Positions 1 through 7,222 are shown, counted from the stretch's first letter. The stretch is 9,024 nt of DNA from an uncultured Ruminococcus sp. (GCA_947174625.1 CAMWJT010000037.1:1-9024), one strand, 5' to 3'. Translations and numbers: made by a program. Notes: generated from the sequence alone by a model not told the origin.

Positions 1-674
1 TGCACACCAAAGATTACACGAATACTAAAAAATATTATAAATTAATGCTTGCGGGTTTTGCCAAGATTGAACGTTCCCGGATTCCCCGGATCAAAGTCGG
101 GATCGTCGGAGAAATCTATGTCAAATATTCCCCCCTGGCAAATAATCATCTGGAAGATTTTCTGATCTCTGAGGGCTGTGAACCGGTTGTCCCGTCCATG
201 CTCGAATTTGTATTATATTACTGCGTGAATAAGCTCCATGATGCCAAACTCTACGGCAGGACAACGGTTTCTACGCATATTTATCACATGGTCTATAAAA
301 TGTTCCTGGAAAAACAGAAAGAAATTGCCAGAATCATCAAAGAACATGGTGTATTCACACCGCCGCATGATTTTGAGCATCTGGTCGAATCCGTCAAGCG
401 TTATATCAGTCTGGGTGTGAATATGGGCGAAGGATGGTTGATCCCGGCGGAGATGGGAGCGCTTGCCGAGAGCGGTACAAAAAATATTATCTGCGCTCAG
501 CCGTTCGGCTGTCTGCCCAATCATATCATTGCCAAGGGCATGAGCCGTGCTGTGAAAGAACATTATCCGGATGCCAATATTATTGCGATTGACTATGATC
601 CCGGCGCAACCCGTGTCAATCAGGAAAACCGGATTAAATTAATGCTTGCCAATGCAAGGACAAGTGAATCATAA
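1..674 (+). CDS. C-terminal part of a large acyl-CoA dehydratase activase-type protein (5' end outside window)
   Basis: The reading frame is open from the left edge (first full codon at position 3) and ends with TAA at 672-674, so the gene starts upstream; the Met at 45 is internal. About 223 residues are visible. They contain the block GEIYVKYSPLANNHLEDF followed by a Cys-containing glycine-rich stretch (GEGWLIPAEM, then ICAQPFGCLPNHI) and the ending IDYDPGATRVNQENRIKLML. This matches the C-terminal region of the large proteins (often over 1000 residues) that combine 2-hydroxyglutaryl-CoA dehydratase activase (HgdC-like ATPase) and dehydratase-like domains in anaerobic Firmicutes. HgdC-type activases use ATP to drive electrons through an iron-sulfur cluster; whether this protein does so is unknown, and no partner dehydratase is visible. 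The cysteines of QPFGC could bind a cluster. No terminator follows; the next promoter begins 16 bases after the stop, so some read-through is likely. Confidence 0.8.
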   Translation, partial: HTKDYTNTKKYYKLMLAGFAKIERSRIPRIKVGIVGEIYVKYSPLANNHLEDFLISEGCEPVVPSMLEFVLYYCVNKLHDAKLYGRTTVSTHIYHMVYKMFLEKQKEIARIIKEHGVFTPPHDFEHLVESVKRYISLGVNMGEGWLIPAEMGALAESGTKNIICAQPFGCLPNHIIAKGMSRAVKEHYPDANIIAIDYDPGATRVNQENRIKLMLANARTSES

Positions 675-689
675 TCCGGCATAAAACTA

Positions 690-718
690 TTTACAAATCC
701 GGAAAACTGTGCTATAAT
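690..718 (+). promoter_or_regulatory. Sigma-A-type extended -10 promoter for the eight-gene run
   Basis: The -35 box is TTTACA at 690-695 (five of six consensus), the spacer is 17 bases, and the -10 box is a perfect TATAAT at 713-718 preceded by TGC, giving an extended -10 (TGnTATAAT). Transcription should start near 725, leaving a leader of about 38 bases before the ATG at 763. This is the best promoter in the window and the only good one upstream of the operon. Confidence 0.8.
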
Positions 719-736
719 AATTATTATAATTATAAT
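713..736. promoter_or_regulatory. Overlapping AT palindromes over the -10 and start site
   Basis: Positions 713-728 form a perfect 16-bp palindrome (TATAATAA/TTATTATA) that starts on the -10 box and spans the expected start site. Positions 723-736 form a second perfect 14-bp palindrome (ATTATAA/TTATAAT) overlapping it. This could be an operator for a dimeric repressor, or simply a low-complexity AT tract in which palindromes are common. No regulator gene is adjacent. Confidence 0.3.
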
Positions 737-762
737 TTTTAACCGGAGGTGTAGCAAATCCT

Positions 763-1047
763 ATGAATGAGACTGTCGATCCGGGCATGATCCTGGAATT
801 TCTGCTCAAATCCCTCGGTGTGTTCACTGTGATTTTTCTGATTGCCGTTCTCACACCCTGGATGGCGAAGCATGTCGATTCCTGGATTGCAGAGTACAGA
901 AAATCCCACGGCGGAAAAAAATCCGAAGATCCGAGATTATATGCTGTCCGGTCAATTTATGAACTGCCTCCGGAAAATCCTGAGCTATTACAGGATGCTC
1001 CAGAGAAAAAATCAAAAAAAGCGGTAGTCATTAAGAAAAGAAAATAA
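763..1047 (+). CDS. Small single-pass membrane protein of unknown function
   Basis: This 94-residue protein has one hydrophobic segment at about residues 9-30 (FLLKSLGVFTVIFLIAVL), an acidic N-terminus and a strongly basic tail ending in KKAVVIKKRK. By the positive-inside rule the N-terminus is outside and the tail of about 60 residues is in the cytoplasm. The tail holds a proline/glutamate stretch (ELPPENPELLQD) and no catalytic motif that I recognise. The overall shape resembles small subunits such as OadG, but no sequence signature supports that. The ribosome site GGAGGT at 745-750 lies 12 bases before the ATG, slightly far. It is the first gene after the promoter at 690-718 and ends 32 bases before proS, so it is probably co-transcribed with it. 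Confidence 0.75.
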   Translation: MNETVDPGMILEFLLKSLGVFTVIFLIAVLTPWMAKHVDSWIAEYRKSHGGKKSEDPRLYAVRSIYELPPENPELLQDAPEKKSKKAVVIKKRK

Positions 1048-1079
1048 TCAAATTTTTTAATCAGAAAGGATTTTTTATC

Positions 1080-2531
1080 ATGGCGAAAAATCAGAATCAG
1101 AAAAAAGCCGTTGAGGCGATCACATCCATGGAAGAGGACTTCGCCCAGTGGTATACAGACATTGTCAAAAAAGCGGAATTAATCGCTTACACCAGTGTCA
1201 AGGGCTGTATGGTCATCCGTCCTTATGGGTATGCGATCTGGGAAAATATCCAGAAAATTCTCGATTCCATGTTCAAGGAAACCGGTCACGAGAACGTGTG
1301 TATGCCGATGTTTATCCCGGAATCTCTGCTCCAGAAAGAAAAAGATCATGTGGAGGGATTCGCTCCTGAAGTTGCCTGGGTCACACATGGCGGTACGGAA
1401 AAACTCGAAGAACGGCTCTGTGTCCGTCCGACTTCTGAGACGCTGTTCTGTGAACACTATGCACAGACCGTCCATTCTTACAGAGATCTCCCCAAATTAT
1501 ACAATCAATGGGTGAATGTCGTCCGTTGGGAAAAAACGACAAGACCGTTCCTGCGTTCCCGTGAATTTCTCTGGCAGGAAGGTCATACGATCCATGCGAC
1601 TGCGGAAGAAGCCATCGAAGAAACAGAAAGAATGCTGAATATCTACACAGAATTCTGTAAAAATGCGCTTGCTATGCCTGTCGTTCAGGGCAAGAAAACC
1701 GAAAGCGACAAATTCGCCGGTGCGGTGTCTACTTATGCCATTGAAGCACTCATGCACGACGGCAAGGCGCTCCAGGCTGGTACTTCTCACTATTTCGGCG
1801 ATGGTTTCGCCAAAGCATTTAATATCCAGTTCGCCGGCAAAAATAATACGCTCGAATATCCGCACCAGACAAGCTGGGGTGTGACAACAAGACTGATCGG
1901 CGCAATTATCATGACACACGGCGACAATAACGGCTTAGTGCTTCCTCCGGCAATTGCGCCGATTCAAGTTGTAATCGTCCCTGCGGCAATGCACAAAGAA
2001 GGTGTACTGGAAAAAGCAAATGCACTCTATCAGGAGCTGAAAAATGCCGGAATCCGTGTAAAATTAGATGATTCTGAAAATTCTCCCGGTTGGAAATTCG
2101 CTGAATACGAAATGAAGGGTGTTCCGGTTCGTGTGGAGATTGGTCCTCGTGATATTGCGGCAAATCAGTGCGTGATTGCAACCCGTCACAATTCTGAAAA
2201 GACGATCATTTCTCTGGATGATCTTGTGACAAGCGTGCAATCCAAATTGCAGGAAGTCCATGACGGTCTGTATCAGGCAGCACTTGAAAACCGGAATCAT
2301 AAAACATACCAATGCCGTACGATTGATGAGATCAACCAGGCACTCACGGAAAAAGGTGACGGATTTATTGAAGCCATGTGGTGTGGGGAAGAATCCTGTG
2401 AAGATGAAGTCAAGGCGCAGACCGGTGCAGGTTCAAGATGTATTCCGTTTGCACAGAAACAGATCTCAGATACCTGTGTCTGCTGTGGAAAACCTGCAAA
2501 ACATATGGTTCTCTGGGGAAAGGCATATTAA
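1080..2531 (+). CDS. proS: Prolyl-tRNA synthetase, archaeal/eukaryal-type short form (ProS type 3)
   Basis: A 483-residue class II aminoacyl-tRNA synthetase that charges tRNA-Pro with proline in the cytoplasm. Visible in order: an N-terminal catalytic region with RPTSE at residues 116-120; the motif 2 region with RWEKTTRPFLRSREFLWQEGHT, in which WQEGHT is at 165-170; motif 3 GVTTRLIGA with Arg271; GLVLPP at 285-290; an anticodon-binding domain at about 296-400; and a C-terminal zinc-type domain with Cys435, Cys440, Cys454, Cys466, Cys468 and Cys469, ending in the typical Lys-Ala-Tyr. There is no editing insertion of the long E. coli-type ProS, and the length fits the short family. The ribosome site GAAAGGA (1064-1070) is 9 bases before ATG. 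The stop is three bases before the next gene. No damage is seen, so it should be active. Confidence 0.97.
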   Translation: MAKNQNQKKAVEAITSMEEDFAQWYTDIVKKAELIAYTSVKGCMVIRPYGYAIWENIQKILDSMFKETGHENVCMPMFIPESLLQKEKDHVEGFAPEVAWVTHGGTEKLEERLCVRPTSETLFCEHYAQTVHSYRDLPKLYNQWVNVVRWEKTTRPFLRSREFLWQEGHTIHATAEEAIEETERMLNIYTEFCKNALAMPVVQGKKTESDKFAGAVSTYAIEALMHDGKALQAGTSHYFGDGFAKAFNIQFAGKNNTLEYPHQTSWGVTTRLIGAIIMTHGDNNGLVLPPAIAPIQVVIVPAAMHKEGVLEKANALYQELKNAGIRVKLDDSENSPGWKFAEYEMKGVPVRVEIGPRDIAANQCVIATRHNSEKTIISLDDLVTSVQSKLQEVHDGLYQAALENRNHKTYQCRTIDEINQALTEKGDGFIEAMWCGEESCEDEVKAQTGAGSRCIPFAQKQISDTCVCCGKPAKHMVLWGKAY

Positions 2532-2534
2532 TCT

Positions 2535-4160
2535 ATGCCGAATTATTTAAAATTACTGCTTCCGGTGATCTCCTGTGCAATGCTACTGACGGCATGCGGA
2601 ACGCAGAAAGAGGATCTTGAAATTGCAGAAATCGCAACAGATCAGAAAATTTTCACAACACAGCCGGATTCTGACAATTCAGAATCCGGGGTTGCAACTA
2701 CTCATAAAGTTACAATCATAGATGATTTTACACCCTCAGGTTCTGAGAATTCTGAAACTTCTGAATATTCTCAAAAAACAACGGAAACTACAGAATTTAC
2801 AGAAAATTCTCAGACTTCTGCGCATTCCGGACAAAACAGTGAATCCTCTCCGGCAACCCGGATTGTAACAAAAACTGTTTCAGAAAATCCCGGCAATTCT
2901 AATAATTCTAATTATTCCGGCAATTCTAAAAATACAACAAAAAATATGACCAAAACAACTGCCATACAAAGTACATCGAATCCCACAACGATCACGGAAA
3001 CCGTTACGGAAGTCCCTGCCACTGTGCCGGATGTCACACAACCACCGGAAATCCCTGAAATCCCCGAAATGACAGATCCGCCGGAAGTCACTGAGCCGGA
3101 AGTTGTTTATAAATCCGGTTCTGTCTGGGAGATTATGGAGCAGATGACTGTCCGGGAAAAAATTTATCAATTATTTATCGTCACACCCGAACAGCTTACA
3201 GATTCTAATCTTGCGACTGCCGCCGGCGAAAAGACAAAAAATGCGATTCACTCCCGTCCTGTCAGTGGTATCATCTATTTTGCGGATAATCTAGTGAATT
3301 CTTCTCAGGTCTCTTCCATGCTCTCGAATTCTCAACAGTATGCAAGAGAGTCCGGTATTGGTCTGTTCTTAGCCGTGGACGAAGAAGGCGGTCTTGTGGC
3401 TCGCTGTGCCAAAAAATTAGGCACAACAAAATTATCTCCCATGGCAACTTATGGCGCTCGGAACGATTTCAACGAAGCATTCTCCATAGGACAGACACTC
3501 GGCAATGATATTTCTCAGTTCGGCTTTAATCTCGATTTTGCGCCTGTTGCAGATGTCAATCTCAATAGCGGCAATGAGTTAGGCAACCGGATTTTCAGTG
3601 ATAATCCCGAAGTTACGGCGAATATGGTTTCCGGTGTCGTCCAGGGTCTCCAGAGTACCGGTGTTGCCGCAACACTCAAACATTTCCCCGGTCTTGGAGC
3701 TGAAAATGGTAACGCTCACACGGATGATGCTGTGCATATTGACAGATCACTCGATCAGCTCCGGAATGAAGAATTTATCCCGTTCCGTTCCGGGATTACT
3801 GCCGGTTCTGATTTCGTGATGGTCAGTCATCAGATTATCTCCGGTGTCGGTGATAATCTCCCGTCCTGCCTGTCTTACACTGTCTGTACGGAACTGCTCC
3901 GGAATGAACTGAATTTTGACGGCATTATCATCACAGATTCATTCCAGATGAACACGATCTCCGGGAGTTACTCCCCGGCAGATTCTGCCATCCTGGCAAT
4001 TGATGCCGGGATTGATATTATCCTGATGCCGTCCGATCTGCAAGCTTCTGTGGATGCACTGGAAAATGCAGTCAATACCGGCAGAATTTCAGAATCCCGG
4101 ATTGATGAGAGCGTAGAAAGAATCTTATTTGAAAAAGAAAAATTAAATCTTCTGGGGTGA
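2535..4160 (+). CDS. Lipoprotein with glycoside hydrolase family 3 (NagZ-like beta-N-acetylhexosaminidase) domain
   Basis: This 541-residue protein begins with a lipoprotein signal peptide whose lipobox is L18-T19-A20-C21, so it should be lipid-anchored outside the membrane. Residues 22-195 are a low-complexity linker rich in Ser, Thr, Asn and Glu, ending in a proline-rich part (PPEIPEIPEM), likely wall-spanning. A GH3 catalytic domain runs from about 196 to the end: DEEGG at 282-286, KHFPG at 382-386, and ITDSFQM with the expected nucleophile Asp468. NagZ-type enzymes release N-acetylglucosamine from wall fragments by a covalent intermediate using an Asp-His acid/base pair in the loop after KHFPG. 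Here that loop reads N393-A394-H395, so His is kept but Asp is replaced by Asn. The hexosaminidase call is from family resemblance; another beta-glycosidase specificity is possible. The start lies three bases after proS, with the ribosome site GGGGAAAGG (2515-2523) inside the proS end. Confidence 0.88.
   Translation: MPNYLKLLLPVISCAMLLTACGTQKEDLEIAEIATDQKIFTTQPDSDNSESGVATTHKVTIIDDFTPSGSENSETSEYSQKTTETTEFTENSQTSAHSGQNSESSPATRIVTKTVSENPGNSNNSNYSGNSKNTTKNMTKTTAIQSTSNPTTITETVTEVPATVPDVTQPPEIPEIPEMTDPPEVTEPEVVYKSGSVWEIMEQMTVREKIYQLFIVTPEQLTDSNLATAAGEKTKNAIHSRPVSGIIYFADNLVNSSQVSSMLSNSQQYARESGIGLFLAVDEEGGLVARCAKKLGTTKLSPMATYGARNDFNEAFSIGQTLGNDISQFGFNLDFAPVADVNLNSGNELGNRIFSDNPEVTANMVSGVVQGLQSTGVAATLKHFPGLGAENGNAHTDDAVHIDRSLDQLRNEEFIPFRSGITAGSDFVMVSHQIISGVGDNLPSCLSYTVCTELLRNELNFDGIIITDSFQMNTISGSYSPADSAILAIDAGIDIILMPSDLQASVDALENAVNTGRISESRIDESVERILFEKEKLNLLG
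2598..3119 (+). repeat. Low-complexity coding stretch for the S/T/N/E linker of the GH3 lipoprotein
   Basis: This stretch codes residues 22-195. It has many imperfect short repeats around AATTCT and TTCTGAA (for example 2741-2775 and 2895-2930), and a proline/glutamate part near 3045-3095 (PPEIPEIPEM). It is coding throughout with no stop, and behaves like a flexible wall linker. Confidence 0.7.
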
Positions 4161-4165
4161 TTATT

Positions 4166-4777
4166 ATGCAGGATTCTCAAGATCTTAACATCCAGAATCA
4201 AAGATTTGCAAAGCAGATCGCTTTTTTGCTGGAATTAGAGAAATTAAAAAACATTTATCGCAGATCCCTTGTGCTTCACGAAGACCGTCATGAAAATGAT
4301 GCTGAGCATAGTTATCATCTGGCAATTATGGCTTGTATTCTCGCAGAATATGCCAAAGAAAAAATTGATGTTCTCCACGTCATGAAAATGGTTCTGATTC
4401 ATGATGTCGTTGAGATTGATGCCGGCGATACGTATTTTTATGATGCAGTCGGCAATCAGGACAAAGTTGAACGGGAACAGAAAGCCGCTGACCGGATTTT
4501 TTCCATGCTCCCGGATGACCAGGCTTGCGAATTCCGGGCATTATGGGACGAATTCGAGTCCCGGAATTCGCCGGAATCCCGGTTTGCCAATGCACTCGAC
4601 CGGATTCAGCCAATGTTATTAAATTATAAAAAAGGCGGGATTTCCTGGAAAGATCACGGCATCCGTGCAGACCAGGTACGGCAGAATCTGCCAAAAATCC
4701 ATGACGGCAGTCCCGAAATTGCGCAACTTGCTGAATTAATCATCCAGTCGGCTGTTGAACAGGGTATTTTAAATTAA
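4166..4777 (+). CDS. HD-domain phosphohydrolase, YfbR/HDDC2-like (probable 5'-deoxynucleotidase)
   Basis: A 203-residue soluble HD-superfamily protein. The metal ligands can be placed as His48 (in AEHS), His79-Asp80 (in IHDVVE) and Asp145 (in ALDRIQ). Glu83 and Asp88 have the same spacing from the HD pair as the catalytic residues of E. coli YfbR, which dephosphorylates deoxynucleoside monophosphates. The function is therefore probably removal of (d)NMPs, but the substrate is inferred. I chose the ATG at 4166 because GGGGTGA (4154-4160) lies five bases upstream; the GTG at 4157 in the same frame sits inside that ribosome site and would overlap the upstream stop. The ribosome site is within the last codons of the GH3 gene, which suggests coupled translation. 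The thioesterase gene follows after 17 bases. Confidence 0.88.
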   Translation: MQDSQDLNIQNQRFAKQIAFLLELEKLKNIYRRSLVLHEDRHENDAEHSYHLAIMACILAEYAKEKIDVLHVMKMVLIHDVVEIDAGDTYFYDAVGNQDKVEREQKAADRIFSMLPDDQACEFRALWDEFESRNSPESRFANALDRIQPMLLNYKKGGISWKDHGIRADQVRQNLPKIHDGSPEIAQLAELIIQSAVEQGILN

Positions 4778-4794
4778 TATAAGGGGGTAATCTC

Positions 4795-5184
4795 TTGAAA
4801 GAAATTAAAATCGGTCAGAAAGCCGAAGTTTTTACTAAAGTAACTTCGGATAAATTAGCCGTTGCTGTCGGCAGTGGTTCGCTGAAAGTCTTTGCAACAC
4901 CGTCCATGTGCGCATTGATGGAAGAAGCCGCTTGCGCTGCGATTGCGCCGTTTCTCGATCCGGATGAAACAACTGTCGGGACGGCTCTTAATATTGAACA
5001 CACTTCCCCCAGTCCACGTGGTGTTATCATCACCGCAGAAGCTGAAATTATGGAATCGAACGGACGGGAAATTACACTGCATGTAAAAGCATTCGATGCT
5101 GTCGGCGAAATCGGACATGGTACGCACAAGCGTTATGTTGTAGATGCTGAAAAATTTCAGACAAAGGCAAATCTAAGAACATGA
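4795..5184 (+). CDS. Hotdog-fold acyl-CoA thioesterase, FlK (fluoroacetyl-CoA thioesterase)-like
   Basis: A 129-residue hotdog-fold protein. Thr35 (FATPSM), Glu43 (ALMEEAA) and His69 (NIEHTSP) have exactly the 8- and 26-residue spacing of the FlK triad Thr42/Glu50/His76 of Streptomyces cattleya. Other family landmarks are DPDETTVGT at 55-63 and the ending GHGTHKRYVVD. FlK hydrolyses fluoroacetyl-CoA, but most relatives act on other short acyl-CoAs; fluoroacetate resistance cannot be assumed. Translation begins at TTG (4795), supported by the strong ribosome site AAGGGGGT at 4781-4788. The stop overlaps the start of the CYTH gene by four bases (ATGA at 5181-5184). It probably hydrolyses a toxic or dead-end acyl-CoA; substrate unknown. 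Confidence 0.85.
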   Translation: MKEIKIGQKAEVFTKVTSDKLAVAVGSGSLKVFATPSMCALMEEAACAAIAPFLDPDETTVGTALNIEHTSPSPRGVIITAEAEIMESNGREITLHVKAFDAVGEIGHGTHKRYVVDAEKFQTKANLRT

Positions 5185-5717
5185 AAAAAAATAATAATAA
5201 TTTAGAAATTGAACGGAAATATCTGATTGCTTATCCGGATGCCTCTGCTTTAAATCAGATTCCTGATTTTACAGCAACAGCGATTACACAGATTTATTTA
5301 ATGCCGGATGATTCCGGATTCGGCAGACGTGTCCGGGAACGTGTTTTTTCAGATCATATAGAGTATACCTACACCCGGAAGAAAAAAATTGCATTCGGTG
5401 AACGGATCGAACTCGAAGACCAGATTTCACAAAAGCAATATCAGCAATTATGCAAAGAAGCCGATCCGGATCATCATATTATTTCTAAAATCCGGTATGC
5501 CATCCCCTACCGGAATCAGATTCTGGAACTGGATCTCTATTCATTCAGTCGGGAATTGGCAACACTCGAAATCGAGCTCCCGGATATTCATGCTCCAGTT
5601 CAGATTCCGGACTGGATTCAGATTCTTGCAGATGTGACAGATCAGCCCGGTTACAGCAATTTTTCACTTTCCATGACACTGGCTTTCCCAAACGTAAGAA
5701 AGGATGATACGATTTGA
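5181..5717 (+). CDS. CYTH-domain protein (triphosphate tunnel enzyme)
   Basis: A 178-residue protein with the CYTH (CyaB/thiamine triphosphatase) signature. It shows E9-I-E11-R-K13, Arg49 and Arg51 (GRRVRERV), Arg65-Lys66-Lys67, E76 and E78, K102-I-R104-Y, E115-L-D117 and E129-I-E131. These alternating acidic and basic pairs line the tunnel that binds triphosphate and metal in this superfamily. Known members hydrolyse inorganic triphosphate, thiamine triphosphate or nucleoside triphosphates, or make cAMP; bacterial short forms are most often triphosphatases, and this sequence does not decide the substrate. The ATG overlaps the thioesterase stop (ATGA). There is no clear ribosome site, so re-initiation by ribosomes finishing the upstream gene is likely. 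It overlaps the next gene in the same way. Confidence 0.9.
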   Translation: MKKNNNNLEIERKYLIAYPDASALNQIPDFTATAITQIYLMPDDSGFGRRVRERVFSDHIEYTYTRKKKIAFGERIELEDQISQKQYQQLCKEADPDHHIISKIRYAIPYRNQILELDLYSFSRELATLEIELPDIHAPVQIPDWIQILADVTDQPGYSNFSLSMTLAFPNVRKDDTI

Positions 5718-7222
5718 CAGATACACAGTCCTCACATGGCAGATTTCTTTGTGCGGATGCGCTGAGCTGTCTGGGTGTGATGCTCCTGCTCGGTTTGCAG
5801 TACATCCAGGAAACCGGTTTTATGGAATCTGCAATTACTTATGACAGCGCACCTTTTATTGCAATGCGCTGGTTCTGTCTCTCCGGTGCAATGCTCCTTG
5901 CCGGGTGTGTGGGTTATGTGAAATCTTTTGAGCCATTCTCCCTGCACGCATTCAAGCCACTGTTCCGGCTTACTTATATTTATGTGATTGCAACACTCTG
6001 CACGCTTTTGCTGAAAAAATTCTTTTTTGAACTGGAAATGACACCGGATACGATCTTTCAGACACTCAGACAGTTCTCTGCTACGGATACAGCAAAATTT
6101 ATCGGCATGTATTTTGCACTCCTGCTTGCTGCGCCGTTCCTGAGTGCCGCTTTTCAGAAATTGCAGTCCCGGAATGCCCGGCTTGCTTTTGTCGTTGTGA
6201 CAGCGGCTGTCAGCACACTCCAGCCAATGTTGATCATCTCCGGAGAGTATCTTCTCCCGGAATGGTGCAAGATGCTTGCACCGATTGCCGGCTTCGCCGG
6301 CGGGGCATACATCCGGGCTTATGCCGGAAAACGCAATCGGATTTTATGGCTGTTCCTGCTTCTGCTTGTCTGGGGCGGACAGACTGCCTGCGTGACATAT
6401 ATATGTACAGACCGGAGATTTCTCTATTATCCGCAGTTTGACAGTATGGCAAGTTTATTGTCCCTGCTGACGGCAATGTTCACACTGGGACTGTTTCACA
6501 GTCCAGCACGTGGCGAATCCGGTCGGCATAGTTTTTTTGCCGGTGCATCCGGCGGCGCACTCATTGCATTAATGCTCGGTGATGTGGTAATTGATTTTCT
6601 GATGCCGTCCATTCAGGAAAATTTTCCGGAACTGGAAATGTTGCTGATTGTGGGATTTCTCGCCGTTCCGGTGGTGTTCATCCTAAGTTGCACAATAGGA
6701 CTGTTCTTGCAACTGCCTGTTTTCTTTGTGAAAATGTTCACGGAAAACTCTGAATCTGACTATGATGAAGAATATGAAGAAGAAGAAGAAGATGATTATG
6801 ATGATAATGCTGAACAGAACGAACAAGATAAACAGAAAAATCATAAAAATCCGAATTCCCCTAATTGTGATATACCCCTCCCTCAGCCTAAATCACTCCG
6901 TGTTCTTGAACCCATTCCGGAAAAGCCGGAAATCCCAAAAAATCCGCAAAATCCCGATCCCGTTCTTGAAATCATGCAGAGAACACAGAAAATTCACACC
7001 ATCCGGGAACAGCAGAAAGAACAGAGACGCAAGGAACAGGAAGAAGAAAAACTGGAAGAAATCCGCAGAATCCAGGAAAGACAAAAAAAATATGCGCCTC
7101 GGAAAAATCCTTCCAGTTTGCAGGACATTCTTCGGGAGCAAGGCATCCCCTGCCAGACTTCTGCCAACAATGACCCGGATTCCATCAATGAACTGATTGC
7201 AAAAATTACTAAAAATAATTAA
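5714..7222 (+). CDS. Multi-pass membrane protein resembling acyltransferase family 3, with long charged cytoplasmic tail
   Basis: A 502-residue protein. Residues 1 to about 340 are hydrophobic with roughly ten membrane segments. The order of features (MRWFCLSGAMLLAGCVGYVKS, then KFIGMYFALLLAAPFLSA, then LAPIAGFAGGAYIRAY) follows acyltransferase-3 (OafA/WecH-type) proteins, which O-acylate wall sugars. However, the first helix lacks the usual Arg-X10-His: by spacing from Asp15, Ser18 and Gln29 stand where Arg and His would be. Residues about 344-368 are an acidic run of Asp/Glu/Tyr coded partly by a (GAA)5 tract. A Pro/Asn/Lys-rich linker follows, then a charged segment at about 419-465 that looks like a coiled coil, and a short C-terminal part. 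The start is TTG (5714) overlapping the CYTH stop, with ribosome site AAAGGA at 5699-5704. It could be an inactive acyltransferase acting as a scaffold. The gene just before ymdB in Bacillus is RNase Y, but no KH or HD domain is present here. Confidence 0.7.
   Translation: MTDTQSSHGRFLCADALSCLGVMLLLGLQYIQETGFMESAITYDSAPFIAMRWFCLSGAMLLAGCVGYVKSFEPFSLHAFKPLFRLTYIYVIATLCTLLLKKFFFELEMTPDTIFQTLRQFSATDTAKFIGMYFALLLAAPFLSAAFQKLQSRNARLAFVVVTAAVSTLQPMLIISGEYLLPEWCKMLAPIAGFAGGAYIRAYAGKRNRILWLFLLLLVWGGQTACVTYICTDRRFLYYPQFDSMASLLSLLTAMFTLGLFHSPARGESGRHSFFAGASGGALIALMLGDVVIDFLMPSIQENFPELEMLLIVGFLAVPVVFILSCTIGLFLQLPVFFVKMFTENSESDYDEEYEEEEEDDYDDNAEQNEQDKQKNHKNPNSPNCDIPLPQPKSLRVLEPIPEKPEIPKNPQNPDPVLEIMQRTQKIHTIREQQKEQRRKEQEEEKLEEIRRIQERQKKYAPRKNPSSLQDILREQGIPCQTSANNDPDSINELIAKITKNN

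Noticed and set aside
45..47. ATG at 45 as the start of the first gene
   Set aside because: The frame is open to the window edge with family-like residues before it, no ribosome site precedes it, and the visible part matches only the C-terminus of a much larger protein.
1497..1919. A 140-codon minus-strand frame inside proS
   Set aside because: It lies wholly inside an intact, strongly conserved synthetase gene and resembles no protein family.
4157..4165. GTG start at 4157 for the HD-domain gene
   Set aside because: The GTG is part of the GGGGTGA ribosome site that serves the ATG at 4166.
6776..6790. (GAA)5 tract as a phase-variation switch
   Set aside because: A triplet repeat changes length without shifting the frame, and five units are few. 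It only codes part of the acidic run.
6762..7196. A lysine/isoleucine-rich plus-strand frame within the tail of the membrane protein gene
   Set aside because: It is the shifted reading of the acidic and charged-repeat codons. The main frame is open through the whole region with a coherent coiled-coil pattern.
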